Shown here: positions 51,033 to 59,745 of the stretch, one piece after another
Layout of the letters: every line of letters begins with the position of its first letter
Numbering within the stretch: position 1 is the first letter of the stretch
Source: Qipengyuania sp. ABI-127-1
GTDB taxonomy: Bacteria; Pseudomonadota; Alphaproteobacteria; Sphingomonadales; Sphingomonadaceae
Length of the DNA stretch: 64,000 nucleotides
NCBI GenBank assembly: GCA_022953095.1
Contig: JALJCR010000001.1
Span: forward strand, 434,001-498,000
Direction: 5' to 3'
Notes under the pieces: model-generated
Database searches by the model: none
What the model saw: the letters and a program-made list of their open reading frames with translations, nothing else
Told to the model about the DNA's origin: nothing
Position numbers and translations under genes: made by a program

Positions 51033-51334
51033 ATGCCAATCCTCCTCAACGTCGCGAACAGCATTGTAGCGAAAATGTATATCGTTTCACTTAGCATCCG
51101 ATTTTCGGAGCTGGTCGCCACCGCGTCAAATGCATCGCATTGGAGCTGGTCGGCCATGCAAATTTGCTGGAAATCAGACGCGTTTTGCGTTAATAGGCGC
51201 CTATTGAAATCATTGAGTTTTTCCGAGGGTGGGACCCAAATCCTCTGGTAAAAATACATTCTGGGGGCACCAACGGGGGCCTCACTTAAGTAACCAAGGT
51301 CAAGATTCTCGCAGTTTTGCGACATTCTGAGAGC

Positions 51335-51367
51335 GGTTCGAGTCCTCTTCTGGGCACCATTTGTTCT
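51335..51367 (+). repeat. Island attachment repeat (right end of island 1)
   Basis: An identical 33-bp copy of the tRNA-Leu 3' end and following bases at 18449-18481. Only the 3' end of a tRNA is present here. It marks the junction between island 1 and a second integrase module that starts 159 bp later. Confidence 0.92.
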
Positions 51368-51525
51368 TCTCATGTTCTCCCAAATAATCTATAAAACCCG
51401 CAGAAATCCTAGGGATTTGGCCCTTGGATCGTTCCGGATCGTCCCGCCTGTTCTCGGGGGTTCCAGACATTTTTGCGGGCCTTTTGCGGGCCTTTGCGAA
51501 AACCACATTGGGAAAAGGCCCGCAC

Positions 51526-52749
51526 ATGCCTCTGACCGAGACTCGGCTTCGCGCCCTCAAGACCAAAGACAAGCCTTACAAGGTCGCTGACCAGCGCGGC
51601 CTCTATATCGAGATCACGCCTGCTGGAGGCAAGCTCTGGCGCTTCCGGTACCGGATCGGCAAGATCGAGAAGAAGCTTGCAATCGGAAGCTATCCCGAGG
51701 TCAGTCTCAAGCAAGCGCGAGACGCTACCTACGAGGCGCGTCAGGCTGTTGCCTCTGGGAGCGACCCGGCCTTTGAGAAGCGGAAGCGGAAGATCCGCGA
51801 GGAGTTTCTGTCTGCCCAGACGTTCGAGGCAGTCGCACGTGAGTACATTGAACAGATTATGGTTCAGAATGGCCGCGCCCAAGGCACGATCGTCAAGGCC
51901 AACTATTTTCTCGACCAGCTTGCACCTGCCATCGGGAACCGACCGATCAACGAGATCGAGCCATTCGAAGTCCTGGCTCCGCTCAAACGGCTGGAAGCCA
52001 CTGGCAAGCACGAGACTGCGAAGAAATGCCGCTCGTTCGCAGGCCGCGTGTTTCGCTACGGTGTCGCAACGACCCGTTGCAAATCCGATCCGACCAGCAT
52101 GCTGAAGGGCGCTCTCGTAACGCCGAGAGCCACGCATTATGCAGCAATCCTCGAGCCCACCGAGCTAGGCGGGCTGCTGCGCGCAATCGACGACTACACC
52201 GGATACATGGTCACGAAGTTCGCTTTGCAAATCGCGCCGCATGTGTTCGTGCGCCCCGGTGAACTCCGGCACGCCGAATGGCACGAGATCGACCTTGTCG
52301 ATGGGGTCTGGAAGATCCCTGCCGGTAAAATGAAAGCGCGCCGAGCGCATGCCGTCCCGCTTTCCAAGCAGGTTGTAGGCTACCTCACAGACTTGGCCGA
52401 GATGCTCGGCCACGATGGATACGTGTTCCCGTCTGCGCGCAGCTCCAAGCGTCCTATGAGTGAAAACACGCTCAATGCCGCATTCCGTCGGATGGGATAC
52501 TCGAAGGAAGAAGTCACCGCGCACGGTCTCCGAGCGACAGCATCGACATTCCTGAACGAGTCGGGACTCTGGAATCCGGATGCAATCGAGCGTGCCCTGG
52601 CACATGGCGACAGCAATGTTGTGCGTGGTATCTACCATCGCGGCAAACATTGGGACGAGCGCGTGCGAATGGCTCAATGGTGGAGCGACTACCTCGATGA
52701 GCTGCGGACAGGAGGAAAAGTCATCATGGGAAAGTTTGCCAAGGGTTGA
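51526..52749 (+). CDS. P4-type tyrosine integrase, island 2
   Basis: A 407-aa recombinase, complete: DUF4102 arm domain (MPLTETRLRALKTKDKPYKV, KLWRFRYRIGKIEKKL), core-binding domain, catalytic Arg in RPGELRHAEWHEID, His-x-x-Arg in TAHGLRATASTFL and nucleophile Tyr in RGIYHRGKHWDER. It is nearly identical to the truncated integrase at 24620 over its first 190 residues and more distant from the 18651 integrase. Its att site lies just upstream (51335). It starts a second island whose right end is outside the window. Confidence 0.94.
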   Translation: MPLTETRLRALKTKDKPYKVADQRGLYIEITPAGGKLWRFRYRIGKIEKKLAIGSYPEVSLKQARDATYEARQAVASGSDPAFEKRKRKIREEFLSAQTFEAVAREYIEQIMVQNGRAQGTIVKANYFLDQLAPAIGNRPINEIEPFEVLAPLKRLEATGKHETAKKCRSFAGRVFRYGVATTRCKSDPTSMLKGALVTPRATHYAAILEPTELGGLLRAIDDYTGYMVTKFALQIAPHVFVRPGELRHAEWHEIDLVDGVWKIPAGKMKARRAHAVPLSKQVVGYLTDLAEMLGHDGYVFPSARSSKRPMSENTLNAAFRRMGYSKEEVTAHGLRATASTFLNESGLWNPDAIERALAHGDSNVVRGIYHRGKHWDERVRMAQWWSDYLDELRTGGKVIMGKFAKG

Positions 52750-52885
52750 TCGGAAGGACGAATTTCTTCTCAGCCAGTGCAGGACTGAAGGCTCAGGACC
52801 AGCCCTATCAGGGACACTGACGCGAGCAAGGCGAACTCAATTCTGATGCCCCAGACTTTAAGCCAATTCCGCATCGAGCCGAGCC

Positions 52886-53080
52886 TCAGTTCGTAGAGCT
52901 TTGGCAGCTAAGCTGACCGAAGCGCTCAGCAACAGTCTTCCAAGTTGCTATGCCTGCCTCATCCCCTTCGTTGGATAGCCGCTGGATTTGCCGCGCGAAA
53001 TACGCGGTTCCCTCTTCGCCATGGTTCTTTTCGACCCAGAGCGCGACGGCCCACAATTCCTGATCGCGGTTCAGCACCAT
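52886..53080 (-). CDS. DUF6961-like small protein
   Basis: A 64-aa protein MVLNRDQELWAVALWVEKNH followed by AYFARQIQRLSNEGDEAGIA and TWKTVAERFGQL. This matches the small sphingomonad family DUF6961 (DQELWA..L...HG......I..L...GD..G...W..ia.R). The function is unknown. Its start overlaps the SNase gene end by 10 bp, so the two are co-transcribed. Confidence 0.75.
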   Translation of the reverse strand: MVLNRDQELWAVALWVEKNHGEEGTAYFARQIQRLSNEGDEAGIATWKTVAERFGQLSCQSSTN

Positions 53081-53622
53081 GGTTCACGTCTCCCGGTCCA
53101 GGTTCGCGCCAGGCCTTCGCTGACCAGTTGATCGCCAAGCGAGCGGCCACCGCGCGTAACAACCCGCAATTTGCGCCCGTACTGATCCTCATCTCTGCTC
53201 CCGATGGCCCTCAGTTCAAAGGGCCCGCCATTCAGCAATTCGACAAGGCGATGCGTCGCGCGCATGCCGAGTTCGTATTCATAATCGCAACGAGGCTCGC
53301 TGATCTCGGGAGTGTCGATGTCGGCAATGCGGATCTTCACGCCATCAAGCCAGAAAGTATCTCCATCCACGACGCATGTGCGCCGGATCGATCCGCAGAG
53401 GTCGAATTCTGGGGAGCTCGCTTGCTGGAATAAAGCCTGAGGCTGCTGATCGTCGTTAGCAAGGCTGGCATCATGGACTGGCCAGTTGAGTGCCAGCATC
53501 CCTCCAGCAAATACGATCGCGAATGCTCCCAAACCCAACGCGATCTCCTTTTTCAGCTTCCGGCGCTTCTGTGCCTTCAACGCCTTGCGAAAGTCGAACG
53601 GCTCACCGGGGGTCTCATTCAC
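53071..53622 (-). CDS. Membrane-anchored or exported thermonuclease-family protein
   Basis: A 183-aa protein with a basic cytoplasmic start (KALKAQKRRKLKKE), one transmembrane segment (LGAFAIVFAGGMLALNW) and an outward SNase domain (CVVDGDTFWLDGVKIRIADI, DTPEI, EYELGMRATHRLVELLNGG, DQYGRKLRVV). The catalytic Asp, Arg and Glu set of thermonucleases can be placed. An envelope-side nuclease next to a lytic transglycosylase recalls DNA-uptake or conjugation modules. It is the second SNase of the two islands and is unrelated in layout to the first. Confidence 0.87.
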   Translation of the reverse strand: MNETPGEPFDFRKALKAQKRRKLKKEIALGLGAFAIVFAGGMLALNWPVHDASLANDDQQPQALFQQASSPEFDLCGSIRRTCVVDGDTFWLDGVKIRIADIDTPEISEPRCDYEYELGMRATHRLVELLNGGPFELRAIGSRDEDQYGRKLRVVTRGGRSLGDQLVSEGLARTWTGRREPWC

Positions 53623-53686
53623 TAGCGTTGTCCGTCTTCGTTCCGGCGCATGATTTCAGACAATAGCCGGAAATCAGGCAGTTTCG

Positions 53687-54271
53687 TCAATTGTATGTAC
53701 CAATTGCTTGCCAACGTCCCAACACAGACCGGACATATTGCGGCGTTTCACCATTTTTCGGAATGCCGCGTGATCGGGAGACGGCACCTGGGCCCGCATT
53801 GTAAGCAGCCAAGGCTAGGTGGACCGCGTCGAACCGGTCCAACATATCGCGAAGATACCGGGCGCCACCGTCGATCGATGCAAGAGGATCATGACGGTTC
53901 CGGACGCCCAGTTCTCGCGCCGTGGCAGGCATAAGCTGAGCGAGCCCGGCAGCACCGGCTGGACTCACAGCCATCGGATTGAAGCGGGACTCAGCCCAGA
54001 TGACAGCGCGAAGCAGGTTTGTCGGGAGCCCGTACCGGCGCTCAGCCTCGGCTATTGCTGCCATATACAGGCCCTCCCGGTAGGACACGTCCGCTGGCCC
54101 GGCCTGGTAGATTGCAGGAAGATATTGCCTTGCCGGCTGCTGGTCCGTCTTCGGTGGAACGATCGCGTGCTCGAACAAGGTGAAATCCTGGGCGCGGACT
54201 TGCTGAGAGGAGGTCGCGATCATCCCCAGGCAGGCGACGGATATCGCGGTCAGGCGTTTGAGGCAGGTCAT
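53687..54271 (-). CDS. Lytic transglycosylase (SLT family)
   Basis: A 194-aa exported murein hydrolase. It has a signal peptide (ISVACLGMIATSSQQVRAQ), then the SLT goose-lysozyme-like domain: catalytic Glu in LRAVIWAESRFNPMAVSPAG, AAGLAQLMPATARELGV, ASIDGGARYLRDMLDRF and LALAAYNAGPGAV. This is the VirB1/P19-type enzyme that opens peptidoglycan for secretion channels. It suggests that island 2 carries or carried conjugation genes. The start ATG 54271 gives the signal peptide; longer frames do not. Confidence 0.9.
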   Translation of the reverse strand: MTCLKRLTAISVACLGMIATSSQQVRAQDFTLFEHAIVPPKTDQQPARQYLPAIYQAGPADVSYREGLYMAAIAEAERRYGLPTNLLRAVIWAESRFNPMAVSPAGAAGLAQLMPATARELGVRNRHDPLASIDGGARYLRDMLDRFDAVHLALAAYNAGPGAVSRSRGIPKNGETPQYVRSVLGRWQAIGTYN

Positions 54272-54305
54272 CTCGATTGGTGCTCCATTGATCCGAATCG
54301 CAATG

Positions 54306-54320
54306 GAACATAAATAGAAC
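54306..54320. promoter_or_regulatory. LexA-like SOS box 3
   Basis: GAAC-ATAAATA-GAAC (GTTC-N7-GTTC on the reverse strand) lies in the divergent gap between the transglycosylase (54271) and the toprim gene (54410), 35 bp from the former's start. The flank resembles that of box 1 (gaatcgcaatg nearby). Confidence 0.6.
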
Positions 54321-54409
54321 ATAAGCCTGTAGGAAAGCTGCGAATGCCTGCCTTCGGGAGAGGAGAGAAACGCTGACGAGGGGGCCACTTTGAATGCTGA
54401 GGAGCTCGC

Positions 54410-55318
54410 ATGTCCCTGTCTGTCCAAACTCATCCCAACCGGTCGCTTGTCGAGACTGCCCGTCGCATTTGCGAATCGCGAGGGGGCAAATGGTCCGGCA
54501 CAAAGGGCATGGCCTGCTGCCCTGCGCATGATGACCGCACGCCGTCACTCGGTGTGTCGCTCGGCCGACAGGCCATCCTCTTCCACTGTTTCGCGGGATG
54601 TGATCAGCAGAGCGTGCTGACTGCTTTGGCGAGTGAAGGTGTCGATGCAGCCTCGCTCTTTTCAGGTTCTGCGACTACCGAAGGTCCCGAGCCGACCAGA
54701 ACGCGCAAACCCTCGGTGGCAGCGCTGAGGATCTGGCGCGATGCGCAGCCACTGCGTGGCAGCCCGGCAAAGGAATATCTTGAAAGCCGTGGCATCCTCG
54801 CCGCATCGTCGGCGCTGCGCTTCCATCCACGAACGCCGCTTGGTCCGAAGGGACGCACCCGCTTTTTGCCAGCCATGATCGCGGCAGTCAGCCTCGACGG
54901 GGGGCCGATTGCCATCCATCGCACTTTCCTCTCGGCCAATGCCAAGGCTGGCTTCGACAAGCCGAAGCGCGCGCTCGGCGCGCTCGGTGAAGCTGCTGTC
55001 CGTCTCTTCGCTCCGGTTTCCGGCAAGCTCGGCCTCGCCGAGGGTATCGAGAGCGCGATGTCGGCCTACGCTCTTACCGGTATTCCCGCCTGGGCGACCT
55101 TGGGCAATGAGCGCTTCGGCCTCGTCAGCGTGCCCGAGAGCGTAACCGAGCTTCACCTCTTCGTCGATCATGATGCGGGCGGCGAGCTGGCTGCGTCGCG
55201 TGGCCTGACCGCTTATGCCCGCGATGGGCGGACGATCCACGTTCGCAAACCATCCTCACGCGACACCGACTGGAACGATGAACTTACAGCATGGCTGCGC
55301 CGCAAGGCGGCGCCGTAG
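54410..55318 (+). CDS. Toprim-domain (DUF7146) primase-like protein
   Basis: A 302-aa protein. An N-terminal zinc-finger-like segment (GKWSGTKGMACCPAHDDRTP, and later FHCFAGCDQQSVLTAL, CHC2-type cysteines and histidines) is like DnaG/phage primases. It is followed by a DUF7146 linker and a C-terminal toprim domain (LGLAEGIESAMSAYAL with Glu, LFVDHDAGGELAA with DxD). It is probably a primase for plasmid or island replication or transfer. It precedes the large helicase gene by 75 bp on the same strand, forming the start of an operon. Confidence 0.88.
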   Translation: MSLSVQTHPNRSLVETARRICESRGGKWSGTKGMACCPAHDDRTPSLGVSLGRQAILFHCFAGCDQQSVLTALASEGVDAASLFSGSATTEGPEPTRTRKPSVAALRIWRDAQPLRGSPAKEYLESRGILAASSALRFHPRTPLGPKGRTRFLPAMIAAVSLDGGPIAIHRTFLSANAKAGFDKPKRALGALGEAAVRLFAPVSGKLGLAEGIESAMSAYALTGIPAWATLGNERFGLVSVPESVTELHLFVDHDAGGELAASRGLTAYARDGRTIHVRKPSSRDTDWNDELTAWLRRKAAP

Positions 55319-55393
55319 AGGAGAGAGGGCTTCTCGAATTCCTGATCCGGCAGACGGCGTGTCCCGATGCCCTCATCAGGAGGACGAATTGCC

Positions 55394-58300
55394 ATGTTTC
55401 AATCAGACCTGTTTCCCGCCGGCGAACAGCTTCCGTCAGCGCCCCTGGCCTACGCCATTGGGACCAGGATTGCCGGACTTCTTGCTTCGGGACGTCATCT
55501 TACCCGCGCCGACATTTCCGGGCTGTTCGCCGACGAAACCGGCGTCCTGGACTGGGGAAGCGCCTGGACCATCGATGATTACAACAATGCGGTCGAGATC
55601 GGCGCGCTGCTCTGGCTTCGCGAGTCTTCGCGCATAGATCTGGCGACAAGCGTGCACGAAGCCGAAGCGCGGTTCGACTGGCTCGAAGCAGCCTTGCCGA
55701 CGCGGCACGTTCGCAGCGAAGCACAGGTCGAGCTTCAGCAGTTCTCGACCCCGCCGATGCTGGCTTGGCTGATGGCGAAGGCCACAGCTGTCTCTGCGCA
55801 AGACACGCTCCTCGAACCGTCCGCAGGCAATGGCGCCCTTGCCCTCTGGGGCAGCGTGCAGAACGCTTCATTGATCCTCAACGAGATCGATCCGGCAAGA
55901 CGAGACAGCCTGGGCCACATCTTGTCTGCGGCCACGATCACCGCGCACGACGGGGAACTGATCGCCGACCTGCTTCGCGGTCCTGTTCCGTCGGCCGTGC
56001 TGATGAACCCGCCATTCGCCCGCAGCCAGGAGCGCGGCAAGGACGGTGAGACGGCGCAACGCCACCTGCGCAGCGCGATCCGGGCCGCTGCCCGTGGCGC
56101 GAGGATTGTCGCCATCATGCCCGAAGGTTTCGATGCTTCCAGCTTCGTCGAGGCGCAGGACGAAGCGTCGCTGCTCCTTGATGCCCGGCTTCATCAGATG
56201 TTTCGCCGGACAGGGACGGGGATCGCCGTTCGCCTGGTCGTGTTCGACAAGACTCCGGCCGCGTCCTCGTCCGCGATCACCGGAGATACTGCCGACCTCA
56301 TCTCGCTCCACGAGTTTATCACTGCGCTTCCGCCCCGTGCGCAGACATCCGCCAGGATCCATCACCTGCCTATCGGCAGGGCAGTGCGCCTTGTGGGCAA
56401 GAATTCAACTGATCGCGCGCCAGTCCGGCCGGTGGCGCCGTTCGCTGCGACACCAGCAGCCACAGCGAATGCGATCAATCTTGCCTATTCGGTCCTGGCA
56501 GCACCCGCGCCGGTGCCTGAACAGACCGGCATCTACCTGCCTTACCGGCCCAGCCGCATCGCGTTCGAAGATGCGCCGGTCCATCCCACCCCGCTCGTGG
56601 AATCGGTCGCCATGGGGTCGGTAGCGGCGCCCCAGCCGGACATTTGCCCGCGCCTCCCCGCTAACTGGCAGGCCGATGGCCTCTTGTCCGAAGCGCAATG
56701 CGAGACACTGGTCTACGCTGCACAGGCATTCGCGCGCGATCTCCCAGGTCAGTTCAAGGTCAGCCAGGAAGGAACCTCGCTCGAATTGTCCGAAGATGGG
56801 CACTCCTACCGACAGGGCTTCTTCCTCGGCGACGGGACCGGAGCGGGCAAGGGACGGCAAATCGCAGCAGTCATCATGGACCGCTGGCTGGGAGGCGAGC
56901 GTCGTCACGTGTGGATCACCAAGAACGAGACGCTGCTCGAAGATGCACGCCGCGACTGGGAAGCGCTAGGCGGGCTACCGCTCGACCTCCAGCCGCTCTC
57001 GCGCTGGAAACTCGGCCACCCCGTACCCATGTCCGAAGGCATTCTCTTCGTCACATATCCGACACTGCGCTCGGGCCGAGCCGAGGATACGCGGCTTGAC
57101 CAGATCCTTGCCTGGGCTGGTGAGGACTACGACGGCGTCATCGCCTTCGACGAAGCCCACGCTATGGTCAATGCGCTCGGGGGCTCTTCAACCCGCGGAA
57201 GGGTCAGGGGCTCCGAGCAGGGCATGGCGGGCCTCAGGCTGCAGAACCATCTTCCGCGGGCCCGGGTGCTCTATGCATCTGCTACAGGCGCCTCGGATAT
57301 TGCCAACCTTGGCTACACTTCCCGGCTTGGCCTCTGGGGACCCGAGACCGCCTTTCCGACCCACGAGGCGTTCATGACCGAAATCCGCGCTGGCGGCGTT
57401 GCGGCGATGGAGCTCGTCGCCCGTGACCTAAAGGCTCAGGGGCTCTACCTTGCCCGTGCGCTGTCCTTCGCCGGGGTTGAGTACGAGATCCTCGAGCACA
57501 AGCTGACCGAAGCTCAGGTGAGAATTTATGACGCCTATGCCGAGGCCTGGGCAATCATTCACCGCAACCTCGAAGCTGCGCTCGAAGCGACCCGCGTGGT
57601 CGACGAGGACAGCGGCGATACGCTCAACCGCAACGCCAAAGCGGCAGCGCTGTCGATTTTCGAAGGCACCAAGCAGCGCTTCTTTGCCCAGCTCCTGCTT
57701 TCGATGAAGCTGCCGAGCCTCATCCCCGCGATGGAAGCGGCGCTGGGCGACAACCATTCGGTTGTCGTGCAGCTGGTCTCGACCGCCGAGGCCATGCTCG
57801 ACCGGCGCCTCGCCGACCTTACCGTGGAAGAACGCGAAGCTCTCGATATCGATCTATCCCCGCGCGAATATGTCATCGACTATCTTTCCAAGAGCTTCCC
57901 GGTTCGCCTGATGCAGGTTTTTACCGACGACGACGGCAACCTTCGCTCCGAGGCGATGAGCGACGAGGAGGGTAATCCCGTATTCTGCCCGCGCGCCATT
58001 GCCGCGCGCGACGCGCTGATCGAGCAGCTCTGTGCACTGCCGCCGATCGCCACAGCACTCGATGCGCTCATCGAGCACTTCGGAACCGAGGCCGTAGCCG
58101 AGGTCACGGGCCGTACGCGCAGGCTTGTCCTGGGACGCGATGGGCAGCAGCGCCTCGAACGGCGAAGCCCGAGTGCCAATGTCGCCGAAGCGCAAAGCTT
58201 TATGGAAGGGACCAAGCGCATCCTGGTCTTCTCGGACGCGGGCGGCACGGGGCGATCCTATCATGCCGACCTGGGCTGCCGTAACCAGCAGCGCCGGGTT

Positions 58301-59641
58301 CATTTCCTGCTCGAGCCGGGCTGGCGCGCCGACAACGCGATCCAGGGTCTTGGACGTACCAACCGCACCAACCAAGCCTCGGCCCCGCTGTTCCGTCCCG
58401 TTACCACCGACGTGAAGGGCGAACGCCGGTTCATCTCGACCATTGCACGCAGGCTCGACGCATTGGGCGCGCTGACGCGCGGCCAGCGCCAGACGGGCGG
58501 TCAGAATCTGTTCGACCCGGCCGACAATCTCGAAAGCGACTACGCGCGCGACGCGCTCAGCCGCTGGTTCCAGATGCTCTATGACGGCAAGCTCGAGCCC
58601 ACGAGCTTTTGCAACTTCGTCGAGCGCACCGGCCTCCGGCTTGAAAGCCCCGATGGCGGATTGACCGACAATCTCCCTACCATCCAGCGCTGGCTGAACC
58701 GCATTCTCGCTCTGCCGATCGCGCTGCAGAACGCCATATTCGATGAATACCTCGGCCTCGTCGAGGCGCGGATCGAAGCCGCGCGCGAAGCCGGAACGCT
58801 TGATCAGGGTCTTGAGACCGTCAGGGTCGATCGTTTCACGGTACTCGCCGATGAACTCCTGCGCACCGACCCTGTCACCGGAGCAGAAACACGTCTCGTC
58901 TCGCTCGAAGTAACGAGGCACCTTCGGCCCCTACGATTGCAGCGCCTGGTGCGGATGCACGAGATCGGCAGCCCGCACGCGGTCCCGATGTGCAATGCGC
59001 GCTCGGGCAAGGTCGCATTGTCGGTTCCAGCCCGTCGCCTCATTGCCGACGACGGGGAAGTGATCGAACGTCGGCGCCTGCTGCGCCCGCTCAAGTCCGC
59101 GAACTGGACGCTTGACGCACTCGCTGAGAGCCACTGGGAAGAAATTGGCGTCACTGCGTTCACCAGCGCCTGGCGGGCCGAGGAAGAAGAGGCGGCCAAC
59201 TCACCGGTAACTGAGCGCGTCCATCTCGCCACCGGACTGCTGCTCCCGGTCTGGAAGCGACTGCCCGGCGATCATGTTCGCGTCACTCGGTTCGTTGCCG
59301 AGGACGGCCAGTCGATCATCGGGCGCGAAGTGCTCGATATCGATCTCGCTGCGATCGCCGAGACATTTGGTCTTTCCGGGATTGTTGGACCAGCGGCAGA
59401 GCAGATCGGCGACCTCGTGCTCGCCAGCGGCAAACCTCTGGGCCTCGCGAGCCATGATCCTCTCACCGTGAAGCGCTCGCTGGTCGGGGGCGAACAGCGC
59501 CTTGAACTGACCGGGTTCTCGCCTGACCGGCTCGACTGGTACAAGGGCAAAGGCTGTTTCACTGAGATCATCCGCTACCGCACGCGGCTGTTTGTCCCGG
59601 TGTCGAGAGCCTCGTCGGTCCTCCCCGCGCTTGCCGCCTGA
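55394..59641 (+). CDS. Strawberry-notch-like methyltransferase-helicase
   Basis: A 1415-aa fusion. Residues about 110-270 hold a class I DNA methyltransferase-like domain (TLLEPSAGNGALALWG, AVLMNPPFARSQERGKDGET with NPPF). From about 430 comes a superfamily-2 helicase of the strawberry-notch type: Walker A FLGDGTGAGKGRQIA (about 479), Walker B IAFDEAHAM (about 585), the SNO C-terminal signature SDAGGTGRSYHADLG and RNQQRRVHFLLEPGWRADNA, then GLGRTNRTNQ. These are hallmark proteins of large alphaproteobacterial plasmids and islands, thought to protect or modify incoming DNA. The start ATG 55394 has ribosome site aggagga. Confidence 0.93.
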   Translation: MFQSDLFPAGEQLPSAPLAYAIGTRIAGLLASGRHLTRADISGLFADETGVLDWGSAWTIDDYNNAVEIGALLWLRESSRIDLATSVHEAEARFDWLEAALPTRHVRSEAQVELQQFSTPPMLAWLMAKATAVSAQDTLLEPSAGNGALALWGSVQNASLILNEIDPARRDSLGHILSAATITAHDGELIADLLRGPVPSAVLMNPPFARSQERGKDGETAQRHLRSAIRAAARGARIVAIMPEGFDASSFVEAQDEASLLLDARLHQMFRRTGTGIAVRLVVFDKTPAASSSAITGDTADLISLHEFITALPPRAQTSARIHHLPIGRAVRLVGKNSTDRAPVRPVAPFAATPAATANAINLAYSVLAAPAPVPEQTGIYLPYRPSRIAFEDAPVHPTPLVESVAMGSVAAPQPDICPRLPANWQADGLLSEAQCETLVYAAQAFARDLPGQFKVSQEGTSLELSEDGHSYRQGFFLGDGTGAGKGRQIAAVIMDRWLGGERRHVWITKNETLLEDARRDWEALGGLPLDLQPLSRWKLGHPVPMSEGILFVTYPTLRSGRAEDTRLDQILAWAGEDYDGVIAFDEAHAMVNALGGSSTRGRVRGSEQGMAGLRLQNHLPRARVLYASATGASDIANLGYTSRLGLWGPETAFPTHEAFMTEIRAGGVAAMELVARDLKAQGLYLARALSFAGVEYEILEHKLTEAQVRIYDAYAEAWAIIHRNLEAALEATRVVDEDSGDTLNRNAKAAALSIFEGTKQRFFAQLLLSMKLPSLIPAMEAALGDNHSVVVQLVSTAEAMLDRRLADLTVEEREALDIDLSPREYVIDYLSKSFPVRLMQVFTDDDGNLRSEAMSDEEGNPVFCPRAIAARDALIEQLCALPPIATALDALIEHFGTEAVAEVTGRTRRLVLGRDGQQRLERRSPSANVAEAQSFMEGTKRILVFSDAGGTGRSYHADLGCRNQQRRVHFLLEPGWRADNAIQGLGRTNRTNQASAPLFRPVTTDVKGERRFISTIARRLDALGALTRGQRQTGGQNLFDPADNLESDYARDALSRWFQMLYDGKLEPTSFCNFVERTGLRLESPDGGLTDNLPTIQRWLNRILALPIALQNAIFDEYLGLVEARIEAAREAGTLDQGLETVRVDRFTVLADELLRTDPVTGAETRLVSLEVTRHLRPLRLQRLVRMHEIGSPHAVPMCNARSGKVALSVPARRLIADDGEVIERRRLLRPLKSANWTLDALAESHWEEIGVTAFTSAWRAEEEEAANSPVTERVHLATGLLLPVWKRLPGDHVRVTRFVAEDGQSIIGREVLDIDLAAIAETFGLSGIVGPAAEQIGDLVLASGKPLGLASHDPLTVKRSLVGGEQRLELTGFSPDRLDWYKGKGCFTEIIRYRTRLFVPVSRASSVLPALAA

Positions 59642-59745
59642 TCTCCCAGACTGACCCCAATCTCAGAATGAGAGTGGAGGGAGCCCTTTGGGCTTGTGGG
59701 CCTCGTGATCCTCACCTGCGCCTTCATTCCATCAGGAGAACACCC

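Larger units (their letters stand above)
18482..51367. mobile_element. Genomic island 1 in tRNA-Leu
   Basis: About 32.9 kb between 33-bp direct repeats of the tRNA-Leu 3' end, with a tyrosine integrase just inside the left end. Cargo includes candidate defence genes, RND efflux, mobilization genes, a toxin-antitoxin pair and several IS elements. Broken genes (integrase, LysR, antiporter, ATPase, DUF2188) show that it has been remodelled. It has a relaxase and coupling protein but no visible conjugation channel, so it looks mobilizable rather than self-transmissible. Whether it can still excise is unknown. Confidence 0.85.
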
